From Ecdyonurus torrentis (lineage: Eukaryota; Arthropoda; Insecta; Ephemeroptera; Heptageniidae), in the NCBI GenBank assembly GCA_949318235.1, contig OX439131.1, positions 5,229,964-5,293,963 of the forward strand: 64,000 bases of DNA. The letters run 5' to 3'. The position numbers were made by a program, and so were the translations under genes. A model generated the notes under the pieces. The model was given only the letters and a program-made list of their open reading frames with translations. It did not search any database and was not told the origin of the DNA. Below, piece after piece: positions 41,240 through 55,190 of the stretch. The first letter of the stretch is position 1, and each line of letters opens with the position of its first letter.

Positions 41240-41245
41240 AATAAA
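41240..41245 (+). promoter_or_regulatory. Candidate proximal poly(A) signal AATAAA
   Basis: Canonical hexamer 576 bp after the stop. Use of this or the distal signal would give two 3' UTR lengths. Chance occurrence is possible. Confidence 0.3.
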
Positions 41246-41726
41246 GAAAGTGATTTATACGAACAGTATTATAATAATTTAACACAATGAAGTGTGTGGA
41301 AAAAAAACAAAACAATACTGAGTCTTCTCTATAGTGAGTTTAGTAAAACAGAAATTGTTAATCGTATCATATAAACAAAAACAAAAAAGGCTCATATTAT
41401 ATAAAATAACAAAGGTATTGTAATAATTTGACTGTATTTTTTGTACATGTATCCAATGTAGAGAGAAAAGTGTTTGTGAGAATGAACTTTTGAAAGAAAA
41501 AAAAAATTGATTCCTTATGTTTATATTTTCTTTTCATATAATATATAAACAATTTTTTTATGCTGTAAAAAAAATTTTGATTTAATTAAAAATTTAATTA
41601 ATTTCTACTATTTTATAACATGCAGTTGTTATAGTGTTTATATAAAAAGAAACATGTACCCTATCTTAACTTTTTCCTACTGTACTTGTCATGTAGTTTG
41701 GAAACAAAATAACGTAAAAAGTGAAA

Positions 41727-41732
41727 AATAAA
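41727..41732 (+). promoter_or_regulatory. Candidate distal poly(A) signal AATAAA
   Basis: Canonical hexamer about 1.06 kb after the stop, followed within 30-40 bp by a T-rich element. In such AT-rich DNA AATAAA occurs often by chance, so position relative to the gene is the main support. Confidence 0.4.
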
Positions 41733-43602
41733 AGCCTTTGAAACATTATGTCTGAAATGTTTTTTCGTAAACATTAACCTTTATTTCTTTCTTTCTTTTC
41801 TTTCTTTTTTTTTCTTTTTTTTTTTCTTCGGCATAACTTTTACTTGTGCTTGGAGTTTTGCCTGCGGATTTGGGTGCAATACTAAAGGTAAGTTTTTGTG
41901 TTTACAAAATATTTCCAAATTTATTTATGTCCTGTAAGGGATATAAAAAATGCAATAAATAAAAACTTCTACGTTTATATACATATTTTTGATATTTCTG
42001 TTACATATTTCTAATATTTCGGGATGCGATACCACCTCCTCTGGAGTCCCAACTTAAACCCTCCACTTTACCTCATCTCTGAAACAATTCAAAGAAATTG
42101 ACCCAAAATTTAGATTTCATGTACGCAGCGACACTTATAAAATACGATTTATTAGGTCAATTTGACCTTAGAAATAAAACACTATAAGGAATTCTAAGGC
42201 TTTAAGTTAACATAAATGCTGTGATGAATCGCACTTTTAGAAATAAAATTTGACTTAATTGGAGATGTATTTAGTTAGATAAATCTTGATATAAATGTAT
42301 TAAAGTTTCAATAAAATTATCTGTAAAATACATGAAGTTACGGCGAAATGAACAACAAATTTTTGAAGAAAAAAAAATTATTTTAAAATATAATTTTATT
42401 GTTATACTTCTGTAACATACTTGCGTATTGCAGCTGACTACATACAAACTTATTTAATATACTTTTCTGCTAACAATCTTTTAATAAATAGAAGTAAAGT
42501 ACAAAGTAATAAAATAATCATTTTCAATTAAAACTTTCTCAGATATAATTATGTATTTTATAAATAAAAATTTATATATTATAAATTTCTAATATATACA
42601 AATAATAATAATAATATATTAATTTAAATGTATCATGTTATTTTATAATCAAAATTATTTGAAGAAAATCGCCTCAAGACTTGTAATTCACTTGCTGATT
42701 AATTTTGAAAAGCATGTTTCTAACAGAGTATAGAAGTAATTATTGCAAGCAGTATGCCACTTTATGCCTCAGGCTAAAATTAATCGATCCTCAGCGTCTT
42801 GGGTTTATATACAGTATTTCCCAAGCAACGGCAACACCAGCTCCTCAATTATTCCTTCAACTTGTTCAGACATTTTTCGCCTCAAGCATAAAACCCGTTA
42901 ATTGAACTTTACTTTTTTTTTTAACTCCTTTTCTCGTTGATATTATTTTTATTATAAAATAATTAAAAAAAAAAAGTTTATTATTAATATAACATTATTA
43001 TATGGAATGATGTTTCTTAAATATTTATTACTTGCGCAAACATTATCAACCGTTAAAAAAAGTTGCAGCTCATAAGAAATTTCCCTAATATACTGATGAT
43101 GTTAAAGTAAAGGAATTTTTTTAAATATACTGTAAAGTAAGATAATTTTATATCTTTTTAATTAGCTCTTCATTTCATAAAAGAATGCTGCATTATTAAA
43201 AAAAAATAAACAGTCTCTCTCTCTCTCTCTGGCTCAAGATTTAAAGAAAGGGCAATTTAAAGTAAAAATAAAAATACAGAAAATATTACTTATTGTACAC
43301 GTAATAATTTTTCTAGATTCTTTTTCTTTTATCACGATAAAAATACATCATCATTTTATTTTATTTCTAAAAATAATTTTATGAATATAAAATAAATAAT
43401 ATACATAAAAAAGATAAAAAAGAAGCCAATTCGTCTTTTCTTTTCTTTTTTTCTCTCTTTTCTTCTTACATTGATTGGTTCCATCCTTAAAAAAAGTTTT
43501 GAGATTCGTTGCACGTTTGGCCCGTCATAAATCAATAGAAGCTCTGCAGTCACCGCCGTCTTCTTGCCCCGTTTGCTTTCTAGCTTCTTGTACAAGCCGT
43601 TG

Positions 43603-43639
<37 letters not shown>

Positions 43640-45664
43640 CTTTCCCAGGTGGCTACGATTTATCAGTCAATGCAAAAAGTTTTTCTTTATATATATTTTT
43701 TTTACCACAGCATGGTCTGTCTGTCTCTCTCTCTCTCTCTCGCTCGCTCGCTCGCTCTCCACTGATCTATAGTTTCTCCCACTCTGTCTCTCTCACACAC
43801 TTTCGGATTTATTGTAATATCCAATTTGTCTGTTACGAAGCTATAATATATATAAAAGGATACAGTATATTGATAGATTTTCCTACCTTCATTTCAAGAA
43901 CTCGTGTGGCTAACTTTGGCGTGAAGAGAAAAAAAAGGGTTGTATTATAGTGAAACTGAGGGTGTATATAATATATAAAATATATAAGAAGAGAGAGAGA
44001 GAGAGAGGCCCGCATGCGGTTGTGATGATCGACACTAATACAATTCGTGCCGAGACTGTCTACTTGGGATTGATGCTTAAATACGTGACATGAATATAAA
44101 AATATATTTTATATCGTTTCATACTTTTTTTTAAACCCAGAAAAATATATATTTTTGAATATAATATTATCCTATATTTGATATCATCATTTCTTAATAA
44201 TGCAATGTGTGTTTTTCTTTAAGTTGAAATATATAAAAAAAATATTACGATCTACAAAAGAAAAACATGCTTGTCAATAAAATTTACAACAATCGAATTT
44301 ACTAAGCACGTAAAACTTAATAATAATAATTATTATTGTTGTATTTATGTTTTTATTATAAGTGAAAATCGGATATACAGAGTCTCTATATTTTATTTTA
44401 AAAGTATCAATGTTTTTTTTATTGTTATTTTTTGTTACACAACTCTGTTTAGTACAATTTTTTTCAGTTATAGACTCATATAATTTACATTAACTTCTAT
44501 TTTGTTAATAATTTACCTTGTTTATCCCTTTTTATCATGCTTAGTGTAAAAAGTAAGGAAGAATTTTTAATAAAGCCGTTGTGTCCCGCATGGAATACAG
44601 TGCGTATTTTGCGCAACTCATATCAATTGAATGAGAGAAATACATTTCATTTTTAATGTGTTTTCTAGTATCTAAAAGTAAACTTCAACCAATCTACTTC
44701 ATACGTATACGTCATAAGGAATAAGAAGAGAGGGTTAATGTAAACTCAGATTATATGATCAATATTATTCTTACTATTTTAATATGAGTTAAATCAGAAT
44801 TACACACATTAAAGTATATTTTGTCGTATATAATCAATGATAGTATCAATAATAATAATAATTTAGTAATATAGTATGTATACATTTTAAAACATAGTTT
44901 ATTATAACACCACATCACAGATATAATTTAGCACTTTATTTCCATAGTTTTAAGACGTTGCTGTTGCTTTGGAGAATGTATTTTCAACACAATACAAACA
45001 AATACGTGTGAAAATATAGCCCCTAGCAAGATAGGCATTTCATGAACTAAATACACACATGTCCAACTGGTTGCCTATCTTCTATTGTTGCAGGCGCTCT
45101 CACGACGTGGGAAATAATTTCATCCATATACCTAATATAAATTATTATGGGAGCAAAATATTCTCTTCAAGAAGTTGACTGTTTATTATTAAAAGAATAA
45201 AAAAGAAAAGAAAAGAAACATTGAACGTTCTAATTCAGGATAAACTTTCATTCTTTGTAAATTTTTTCGGTAAAAAAAAAATTAAATAAATAAACAATAA
45301 TGATTCTCGGACTAATAAAGTTGTTGTTAAGAAATTGTGTAGCCCATTTATAGTTTTGTTTAGCAGGTGAACAATGAAGAAATCAATCAAAATGATTTCC
45401 ACTGTGATAGCATATAATATGCTGTTAGACTTCTTTAGTTTGTAGTAGCAGTAATATAATAACTTATTATGCATGATAAAGCATATTATGGGTTTATTTT
45501 AACAATAAATCGTCAAATCAACTTTTGTTTTAGTCTTAAATAATTATGATTATTATAATTAATGTACTGTGTGTATTGGGCGCAAGCCTGTTTTAGGATG
45601 AAACAAATAAATAAATAATCATTATGCTTCTTGTATGAAATCATGGAAAGATTATGCATGCATG

Positions 45665-45781
<117 letters not shown>

Positions 45782-48700
45782 AACTTCACTTTGAGTTTAA
45801 TATTGAGTTTAAAATATGGAATGGATTAACAAAGTAATATTGATTGTTATCGTACGTAGAGTAAAAGCTTTGGCAGGTACAGTACACTCACACAATGTAA
45901 AGTAGACAATTGAAAAGACGTGCATGCCATACGTTATAGTATCACGTCTTAGCGATTTTATACTCACAAACTTGCATACTTCTCAGCATACTGCAGCGTT
46001 GTTACAAACTTGCTGCGTACTCAAAATTTCTCACTTTATGAAATATATCCCTCACGTTGAAACCATTTCCTAAAATACCTTCTTTTTTTTTTTTTTCTTT
46101 TTTTTTTTTCTTTTTTTTTTTCCTTTCACACAAATATGCAAGACAAAAAGTATCATTCTAAAGGCTGATATAATAGCTATGACTTTTTCATCATTTCTTC
46201 AAAACATTTTTTTAAGGATTTAAATATATTTTATTTATATCTGTGATGATGGTCTTTGCAAGCTTAGGGGATATTTTTATTTCAAATCATCAAAAAAACA
46301 AAACTCTCCTATTTCTTTAATGTGCATATTTTTTGTGTCACTTTATTACTTATTAATACAAACAAAAATTTTCTTTAATATTATAAATAAATATTATATT
46401 ATCTACGCATTGAAATTTAGTGATTTCTAATCAAATATAATATAGTAAATTATTTTTATGTGCCAAAACATTTTGCTTTAAGAGTTGAAATGACTTCTAA
46501 ATGAGAGTGAAAAACTTTTGTTTTTCAGAAAGCAGACATAACAAAAAATATATATCAATAAACAACAATTTATTTATAACAATAAAAGAAATTATTGTAA
46601 ATTAAATATAAAAATTTCAAATTCAGTCAAATATCTATGTATAAAAATAAATCATTAAATTTTCATATAATTTTACTTAATATTCCGTATGCGTAAACGA
46701 AATGTTGTGTGGCAAGTATATAAAAAATTTCATGCACAACAAAAAATATTTACCTTAAAATAAGAGTATGGTGAGTGAATATATATGTATAATAATTTTA
46801 TATAATATAACTCTCAACTTCTACAGTTTATTTTATAATATTTACTGAAGTAAATTAAAGTGAAACGATATTTACATTTTGCTTGTGTTCAACAGTTGGG
46901 TGTGTCATGTGCGCGGCTGAAAGACGAGTGAGATGTTGAAAAGAGAAAGAGAAAAGAGTGAGTGAGTTAGGGTGGGTGCCAGACTTAAACAAAATGCTGC
47001 TGAGAACAGAAAACGTCAAGATTTTCTCAACCACCTCTGGCAAAACCTACAACTTTATCCCAAACAAACACATGTCGGATCCTGACGCCAACACCGTCAC
47101 TACGCGGATAACCCAAGAGGAAAACAAGATAGTATCATCACATCACTTTTTTTTTTAAATTTTATACTTTAAATATTATAAATTTAAAAAAAATTTAGGA
47201 ACTCATTTAAATGTTCAAATATTTTTATACTGTTGATTTTGTTCCCCCATAATGCGAATACCTTTAATGATTTTAAGGGTAGTGGGTTGGGGGCCCTTAA
47301 GTTCTGCAAAAGCATGGTTAAATGGGGTTGTTCCCTTGTTCCTACTCTTTACCCACCCTCTTTATAATCTGTATCCCTCCCGTTGCAATATACTGGCTAT
47401 GCCACTGAATGATTTTATGTATTGTACGTACAGTTTAAGACACACATCTCGTACGCGTGGAAAGGTTGATTCACAAGCTATTACCAGAACAGCAAGTGTT
47501 ACTCCTACGTAACGTATACTGTACAGCAGCAAAAGGAACATCTTGTTCTTCTTCTAAGAGCTTGCAATGAAAATTGTCAACGAGACTGAGACGCAAGGCT
47601 ATACTTTTAGAATATTCTTTACTTTAAATAAATTAACCAACTTAAAATACTATTTATTTTTTATTTTTTCTTAAATAGTTAGCTTTAAAAAATCATTTTC
47701 TTCTTCTAAATTTTGTGTTATAAATAAATGACATATATAAATAAAACTATCTATTTATATATGAGAGTTTTTAAATTACTGCTAATTGTGATAGTCATTT
47801 TGTGTGTGTAACATTCAAATATAGATTATCGCTGAAAGAAAAAGTGAAACTAAAAAAACTTAGAAAATAACTATCAACTAGTTGCACACCTTAAATCAAA
47901 CATGTAGTATTTAAATTATGAATCGAATAATCTTAAATTATTTTCATTTGTTTCATTTTTTATTTATTTATTATTGTTTTTTTTTTACACTAGCACTGAT
48001 TGACTTCTATACTATAAGGATTTAAAATGTATCATCTTAGGTTTTTTATTTCATATGTAACAATTGGAAATGAAAGAAAAAAAAAACAATATTTACAAAT
48101 TCCTTTAGTGACATCGATAAATAATCACTTGAAGCTAAATTAAAAAATTTCATTTTTTTTTTCTGTGGCCTATTTCTTTTAACAAATTCTGGCCCACACA
48201 TATGAATTCAGCGGCAGTAATTTATTTCATCAAGCTACTAAAATTTAAAATAAAAAAATTACTTGTGTAATATATTTTATTCTATACTGTTATGCCTTCT
48301 TTTTCAATGTTATTATTTTAAATTTTAGCTCGATGATTTGGGGGGGGGGGGCTAATAAACGCGTGCACCGTGCTCATGCAAAGATGTACGCGCCCTGTCA
48401 CCGCCCAAACGTTGTGACTATTTTACTAACGTAAGCATCGAGTTGATGGCTGTTGCGGCACGAGGCGCTTACTTCCTGCATCAAGGTGACTTATGTACTC
48501 TGACTTTCTCTCCTGGGCGCGGTGGGACACTTCCGCGAGCTCATTATTATTATTTGCATCATTCTAGTGTACATCATTATAATTAATGTACTATTTTAAA
48601 TAAAGTACCTTATTTTAAAATTGAGTAGAGTAAAACATAGTTTTTAAAGCTATTTATTCCATTGCAGTTATTTTAATTAATACAAAAAAATTAACAACAA

Positions 48701-50771
48701 AATTCATATTTGTATAGCAGTGTTTTAAAAAATAAAAACTAATATAATATTTATGAACTGCATTTATAAAATTTTGTGGCCCATTAAATTTCCATCCATA
48801 TAAAAATAAAAATTATAAGAAAATTGCAAAAAAAAAAAAAAAAATCCATCAATTGCTTTTTTTAGTTTTGTTAAAAAAATAATTAAGCGCTTGCTTTTTA
48901 TAGTGCTGCTTGCAAGTGTACTTTTATCTTTTTCTACTTTTTCATACTTTCGCTACGTATCAATACTTTCTTTTCAGTTTAAATTGTTTTGATGTATATT
49001 TTTATTTGGTTTTACTATATTCATAAATCCATATTGATCTTTATATACATGTACTTATTATTTTGGGGGTTAGGTGTGAAAGAAGGTCAGACTCACCCTT
49101 TCAAAAAAATTTATGTTTTTGAATAAAAATGAGTATTTAATTTTATTTATTTTATTTATTTATTAAGATTGGTTAAACAATATTTTTATTATTTTTATAA
49201 ATATTCCTGCTACAAACCATAGAAATTTATTCTAGTGTATAAACTTTGGTTAATTAAATAATTTTACCTTCTTTCTAAAAGTTAAACATTAATATTACAA
49301 AATAATAAATCTAATATTTTTATTTTATGTCAATATTATGTAATTAAACCCGTATATAAAAATGTAACCTAAATTAAACATGTAAATATAAGTAATACTT
49401 TATGTAATTAGGAAAAAAAAATGGAACTTTGCATCGTTTATTTTTAGTAGAATTCTCGTCTGTGTCATCCATCATTTTGAGTTTGGCATACCACGAGTGA
49501 CTCCCAATTACTCACCAAATACTCCAGCTCTCGCTCGCTCGCTCTCTCGCGCCTGCTTGTCAAGCGACAACCCCGAGAGTGCTGCAGCCAGCAGGAGAGA
49601 GAGAGAGTGAGAGAGAGTTAGCGACATTTTTTATCATCCCTCTGCAAAACCGCTTTCTAGACGTCAACGTTCAACTTTTTACAAATTAATATTTCATTGG
49701 AATACTTTCCAAAGAATAAGAGTTTGTTAGAGATGTTTTTCATGCTGTGATGTGGCAAGTACGGAGTGGGGGAAAAGAGAGAGAGAGAGAGAGATAGAAG
49801 ACTATGGACCACTTGTGCACGCGCCACAATTTCTCTCTTTCTACATCATTTTCCATTTTTTATTCATTTTTATATCCGCAGCACAAAAAAAAAGTCAAAT
49901 TAGTTTTTTTATTGACTTATTTATTTTTTCCCTGTTTTTCCAGTTTATAAAATGTGATTAAAGCTTTTGCAATATGACGTTTTAATTTAGTAAAATTATA
50001 TTCATATCCTTTTTCCTTTGTAGTTTACTAATTCAAATTTGTGAGAGTTTGATTAAATTAAAACACTTTTTAAAAGAAAATTTTTATCTTGATTTTTATA
50101 AAATTTTATTATTTGTTTTTCTCCTCTTTTTTTTTTCACACTGCTCACCGTTTATAAAATAATGATGAAAAAGGAACAGTATCACAAAAATAATATACTA
50201 AAGTATGAGAACTGCTTTTATTGAATATGAACTGAAAAAATACCATGCTACAGTTATTTTTATATCTATAGTTGAAAAAATCATTAAATAGTCCTATATC
50301 ATTTTTTTTTTTTTTTTTTTTTTTAATTTGTTATTTGACTTTTGAAAAATAATTAAGCAACAAAAAATTAAACTTAAGTGACTAATTTATATTATAAACT
50401 TTTAAATGGTCTATAAAATACTTTAAAGAAAATTAAAAAGTATCTGTTACATTTAGCAATATAAATTATAAACTTTAGAGATATTTGATATTTGTAAATA
50501 TATGAAAATTTTCTACCACTATAAATACACGAAACCTTGAAAGAGGAAAAACCTTTGTTTACTTAAGTAATTAAATGTCATACTATCGTCAAAATTATAC
50601 CCTCGACTCCCCTATTTACATAAAATGTCAATTGCAATACTCTGCACTTATAGCTTGTGCTCTCAAAAAAAGGTTCATAAAGTAAATAATAAATGAAAAA
50701 CGTAAATTCTATATTTTATGATTTTTTGTAAACAAATAAAATATTAAATTTATGTTTCATTTTCAACCCAG

Positions 50772-50981
<210 letters not shown>

Positions 50982-52489
50982 CGTAATCTTAGCTTAAAGA
51001 AAGTTTTGCAAAAAAAAATAATAATAATAAAAGAATTACCTATGGGTAAACTAATAAATATCGATAAATTTCCAGACACTTTTCATTAAATAAAATTTTT
51101 AACTTAATAACATGAAAAAAAAAGCAACTAAATCTTAATTAGTACTTAATTGATGATTAAAACATTAAAATTTCAATCCACTAAAGTTTTTGAAGTAGTG
51201 TATAAATTTGTATATTGAAAGATTGTGACCTTCTTGAATTTCTGGCTACTTTGTCACTTCATAAAACTATAAAGTTTACCAATTAAAAATTTATTGCTTC
51301 TTATTAACCATTTATTCATTTTTAGTTACAAACTTTTCTTCAAGTTAATATTTTATGTTAGTATATATAGAGAGTGAAAGTATAATATGCTTGAATTTAG
51401 TATAGTGTTTTGTTGTAAAAGAAAAAAACTATAAGTTTAGATTTTCTTTGGAATATAATATATTTTTTTAAATTGTTGTAAAAATATTGTTCAAATTAAA
51501 AAAATAAATTGATATTTATTTACAAGTCAATCCCATTTTATAGTAAAGTTTCCAAGTTATTGACACTACATAATGATACAAAGCAATGTAAATCATTTTG
51601 TATCGTTGTACCAGTAAGTTTGGAAGTTTCCTATACTTGATACTATGTTTTACAATGTGTCAGACTATAATCTGGCAGCTAATAATGTTCGATACTTGTG
51701 ATTAATTTATACAGTACAGCTTTTATTTATTGTATAGTTTTTTGTTTAAATAAATGCATTTGTATTAACTTGTATTCTATTCTGTAAAGACATGGAACGC
51801 AATAAAATATTTAATCTTTCAAGAAATATCAGCTTTCTTTATGATTTATTTATTAATGATGAGTTTTTTATGTTTAAAAAAATATACAACCATACACTGA
51901 AAAAATGTTTTACTAGACTGTAAAAACAACTCGAACTCAAGATATTAAGCTATTTTTATGATAAAATTCATAATTAGTTACGTGGAAACCATATGAAAGT
52001 GTTATAAAGTTACAAAAAAAATGTTACAAGAATTTTATAGCCTTCCATGAAGTAAGTGTAGACCAAATACTAATAATAATCATATATATAATAAAAAAAC
52101 CACAGGAATATTTCAAATATTTAACAATTCCTAATATAATAAAAACAAAAACGATACCTATATTTTTACATAACCTTTAAAACAAAAGAAGAACACTGAG
52201 AAAACAAATACGAAACGACAACGCAATTTTTAGATTAAATAACGAAAATAACCAAATCATCGCTATACGTTGTATATTATAGAAATGACAACTAAAGGTG
52301 AAGCACCTCTCCAGGTAGTGCACAAAACGTTCGTCAAAAGTCTATAATATAGTATAATATGTAGCTAGACGCTACAAAATAGACGCTAGAAATTTGTCCT
52401 CTTTGCGTATACAATATAATCCCAATAGAAGACTTTCAAAAAGGGGTTTACTGAGAAAATAAACAAATTTACAGCCCATCAATGCAAAC

Positions 52490-52856
52490 AAAGTGCTATA
52501 GCCGACGACTTTGTGTTCCTGTCTGAATTTAACATGCATTCGTATGGGGGCCGGAATAAAGCATCCTATAACTTAAGTTAGAAATTTTTCATAATACTGT
52601 TGTTTTTTTCGCTGTAGTTTGGTTATTAATTAAGCTTTAAAACCTTTGTTTTCCTAAATTTTAAGTCAATTTGGTGACAAAATAATTAATAAACGATTTA
52701 AACTTTAGGAAAAAAAAGCCTTAAGGCTCTAAAACTGCAGTATAAATGTCAGTATTGAGAAAAATTCTAACGTGAGTTATATATAGCTGCTTCATTCCGT
52801 CATAAGAAAGCATGTTAAATTGAGATAGAAACACAAAGTCGTCTGCTAGTTCTTTG
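52490..52856. mobile_element. Foldback (MITE-like) element
   Basis: The left arm from 52500 begins AGCCGACGACTTTGTGTT, and the right arm read in reverse from 52847 begins AGCAGACGACTTTGTGTT. The arms continue to match through AATTTAACATGC, TATG and GGAAT blocks to a shared GTTAGAA-type block, about 85-95 bp each. The centre is AT-rich with no coding capacity. Ends are approximate. Confidence 0.75.
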
Positions 52857-54083
52857 GTATACGTAGTATTGTTAGTCTCTCAATTTGTTTTTTTATTTCA
52901 CTATAAACCTACATTTGCAAGTCTTCTATAACAATTACATTATAGCATTGTTGTTTATTAATTTATTTTATTTGCCTCAAAATTTACCTTCAAAAAATAC
53001 TAAATAAATATTTTTCAACAATAAAATATATAGATCGTGTTTTAAATGTATTATGAAATCAATTTTTTTATTTCTATTATATGCTCATTGAGCATACCTT
53101 ACAGCTTACTTTATGTATACCTATTTATTTATAAATACGAGCAAAAACCAACCATGTAATAACGAACTACGAGTATTAAAGGCGCGTAAAACAAGCAAGC
53201 TGTAACGTCAGTGACTGCCAGAGGCATTTTGTGAATGGAAAATAAATTAGAAATAAATTACTCCGGCCAAATCAACGTTGATTTTCATGTTTGTTATGAT
53301 ATTACACAACTTTTTTGTTCAAAGTGTTCTACGCCTTTAATATATTTACATTGTACCTTAATAATATGTTAATAACTTTAAGTATAATTATACTACAATT
53401 TAAGAACAGACTTAAAAAAGCATGTTTGTTTTACGTATGATATTGCATCAAAAATGTATGATATTCGTAATTGCCTTATATTCTCTTTCCTCCTCTCTAT
53501 TTAAATTTCTTATATATAATATATATATTTACAAAGTTTAAAGTTTTACTTTAGCAGTTTAAAAGTTTATCACCGCCTTCTACTTATCTTATGTAAACCC
53601 TCAGCTAAATCTTACTTGATCATTTTGAGATCAAATTACTCAAAACTCCTTTGAAACACAAGCAAAGATAATTTATGACTCACTTTGAAATCAATCCCTC
53701 TTTCTCTAGTTAATGTTTTTTTTTTCTTATATAAACTCAAAATTTTGTTTAATAATACATTAAAATGTAATTCTACTTCATTATAAAACATTTGATGACA
53801 CCTTTTGTAATTTGATTTTAGTACATAAAAGTAAAAAATAACAATGATTTTTAACAAAAAATTTAAAACTATTCCTTTACAAAAGTTAAGATAAATTGGG
53901 AATTTTAAATTGAGTATTTATAGCAACAACTTAAATACTGTTTTAATATAATTATAGATGCTCCTAAACCCTGCTTGCCATATTTTGAAACACGACACCT
54001 TTTGCTTTCTTTGATGAGATTGCACATTTTTAAAGGTAAGAGGAACAAATGAACATATAGTTACAAACAAGTATATTCTCTAA

Positions 54084-54086
<3 letters not shown>

Positions 54087-54158
<72 letters not shown>
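54087..54158. repeat. (TA)n microsatellite
   Basis: Perfect TA array of about 72 bp, 60 bp before the 54218-54490 inverted repeat. Confidence 0.95.
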
Positions 54159-54161
<3 letters not shown>

Positions 54162-54217
54162 AGTTATTGTGATTTAACAGATATAAACATAGCTTATAAA
54201 TAAGAAAAATACTAACT

Positions 54218-54490
54218 TATGTGGTGTATAGCTTAGTCTATGAGACGCTGGCGGGCTAACCGTGGTAGGTGTGTGGGGGGGCTAACTTGACGTTCATGTT
54301 GTTCTACTCCTTGTCTTCACGACGTTTCGTGTCCGACGTTGGACGCATCTTCAGGTGCGACCAACGTAACCTGAAGGTGACCTGAATTTGCGTCCAACGT
54401 CTGACGCGAAACGTTGTGGAGATAAGGAGAAGAACAACACTCACCACGGTTATCCCGCTAGAGTCACACAGACTAGCTATACACCACATA
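54218..54490. mobile_element. Inverted-repeat element with hammerhead-like cores
   Basis: The left end TATGTGGTGTATAGC is complemented at the right end (GCTATACACCACATA). The arms match imperfectly for about 120 bp, through CGGGCTAACCGTGGT/ACCACGGTTATCCCG, CTACTCCTTGTCTTC/GAGATAAGGAGAAG and GTTGGACGC blocks. Each arm has a CTGA...CGAAACG motif. The left arm on the minus strand (54324-54354) reads CTGAAGA, a GTCC/GGAC stem, then CGAAAC. Such motifs occur in Penelope-like retroelement terminal repeats and hammerhead ribozymes. No reverse transcriptase is present. Confidence 0.7.
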
Positions 54491-54744
54491 CATCGAACCG
54501 TGAAAGCCTACATCAATGCAATAATAACTTATGTTTTATAAATACAAAACAGTTTAAAGTTTCTAAAAACAACTAGTATTATTTGTATATAAAATTGCAT
54601 ATAAAAAGCATTGTGAATAATTTTATGTAAGGGAGCTTTCTTATATATAAACACTTTTTTTATATATATTATAACAAATCATTTTGGTGAACTCTTAAAA
54701 AACATTTCATAAAAGTCTTAGGTATAAGAAGAAAAAAAGAAGGA

Positions 54745-54776
<32 letters not shown>

Positions 54777-55099
54777 AGTGAATAAAAATAACTTGTAAAA
54801 CATAACATTTTATGTCATTCAGTTGTATTATATTCACATAATATTTCACTTCATTTTATATCCTATAACAAAAATACAAAACATTTTTTAACACTTCTAC
54901 GTATACAGGTTTTCATTTTTTTCTTCTCACTCTCTCCTTGCCTTGTGTAAAATATCAATATATATTTGAACATAAAAAAAAGCGAAAGAAGAGAAATAGT
55001 CGTAATCGAGAAATAGGGAGAGAACCGAGAAAGTATATGGCAAACTTTATTACTTGAAAGATATGTGGTAAAGATGGTTACATCACCATCGTTTTTTTC

Positions 55100-55101
<2 letters not shown>

Positions 55102-55187
<86 letters not shown>
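55102..55187. repeat. (CT)43 microsatellite
   Basis: Perfect CT array of about 85 bp. Confidence 0.96.

Positions 55188-55190
<3 letters not shown>

Larger units (their letters stand above)
40665..41750 (+). other. Probable 3' UTR of the DIP-like gene
   Basis: AT-rich non-coding sequence directly after the stop, with no long open frame. It carries AATAAA hexamers at 41240-41245 and 41727-41732. The second is followed by T-rich, TG-containing sequence, so a UTR of roughly 0.6 or 1.1 kb is plausible. The end point is inferred. Confidence 0.55.

Noticed and set aside
43564..43950. Plus-strand open frame of 128 codons
   Set aside because: Built from a T tract and CT repeats; no recognisable protein.
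54304..54576. Short open frames on both strands
   Set aside because: They arise inside an inverted-repeat element and mirror each other across its arms.
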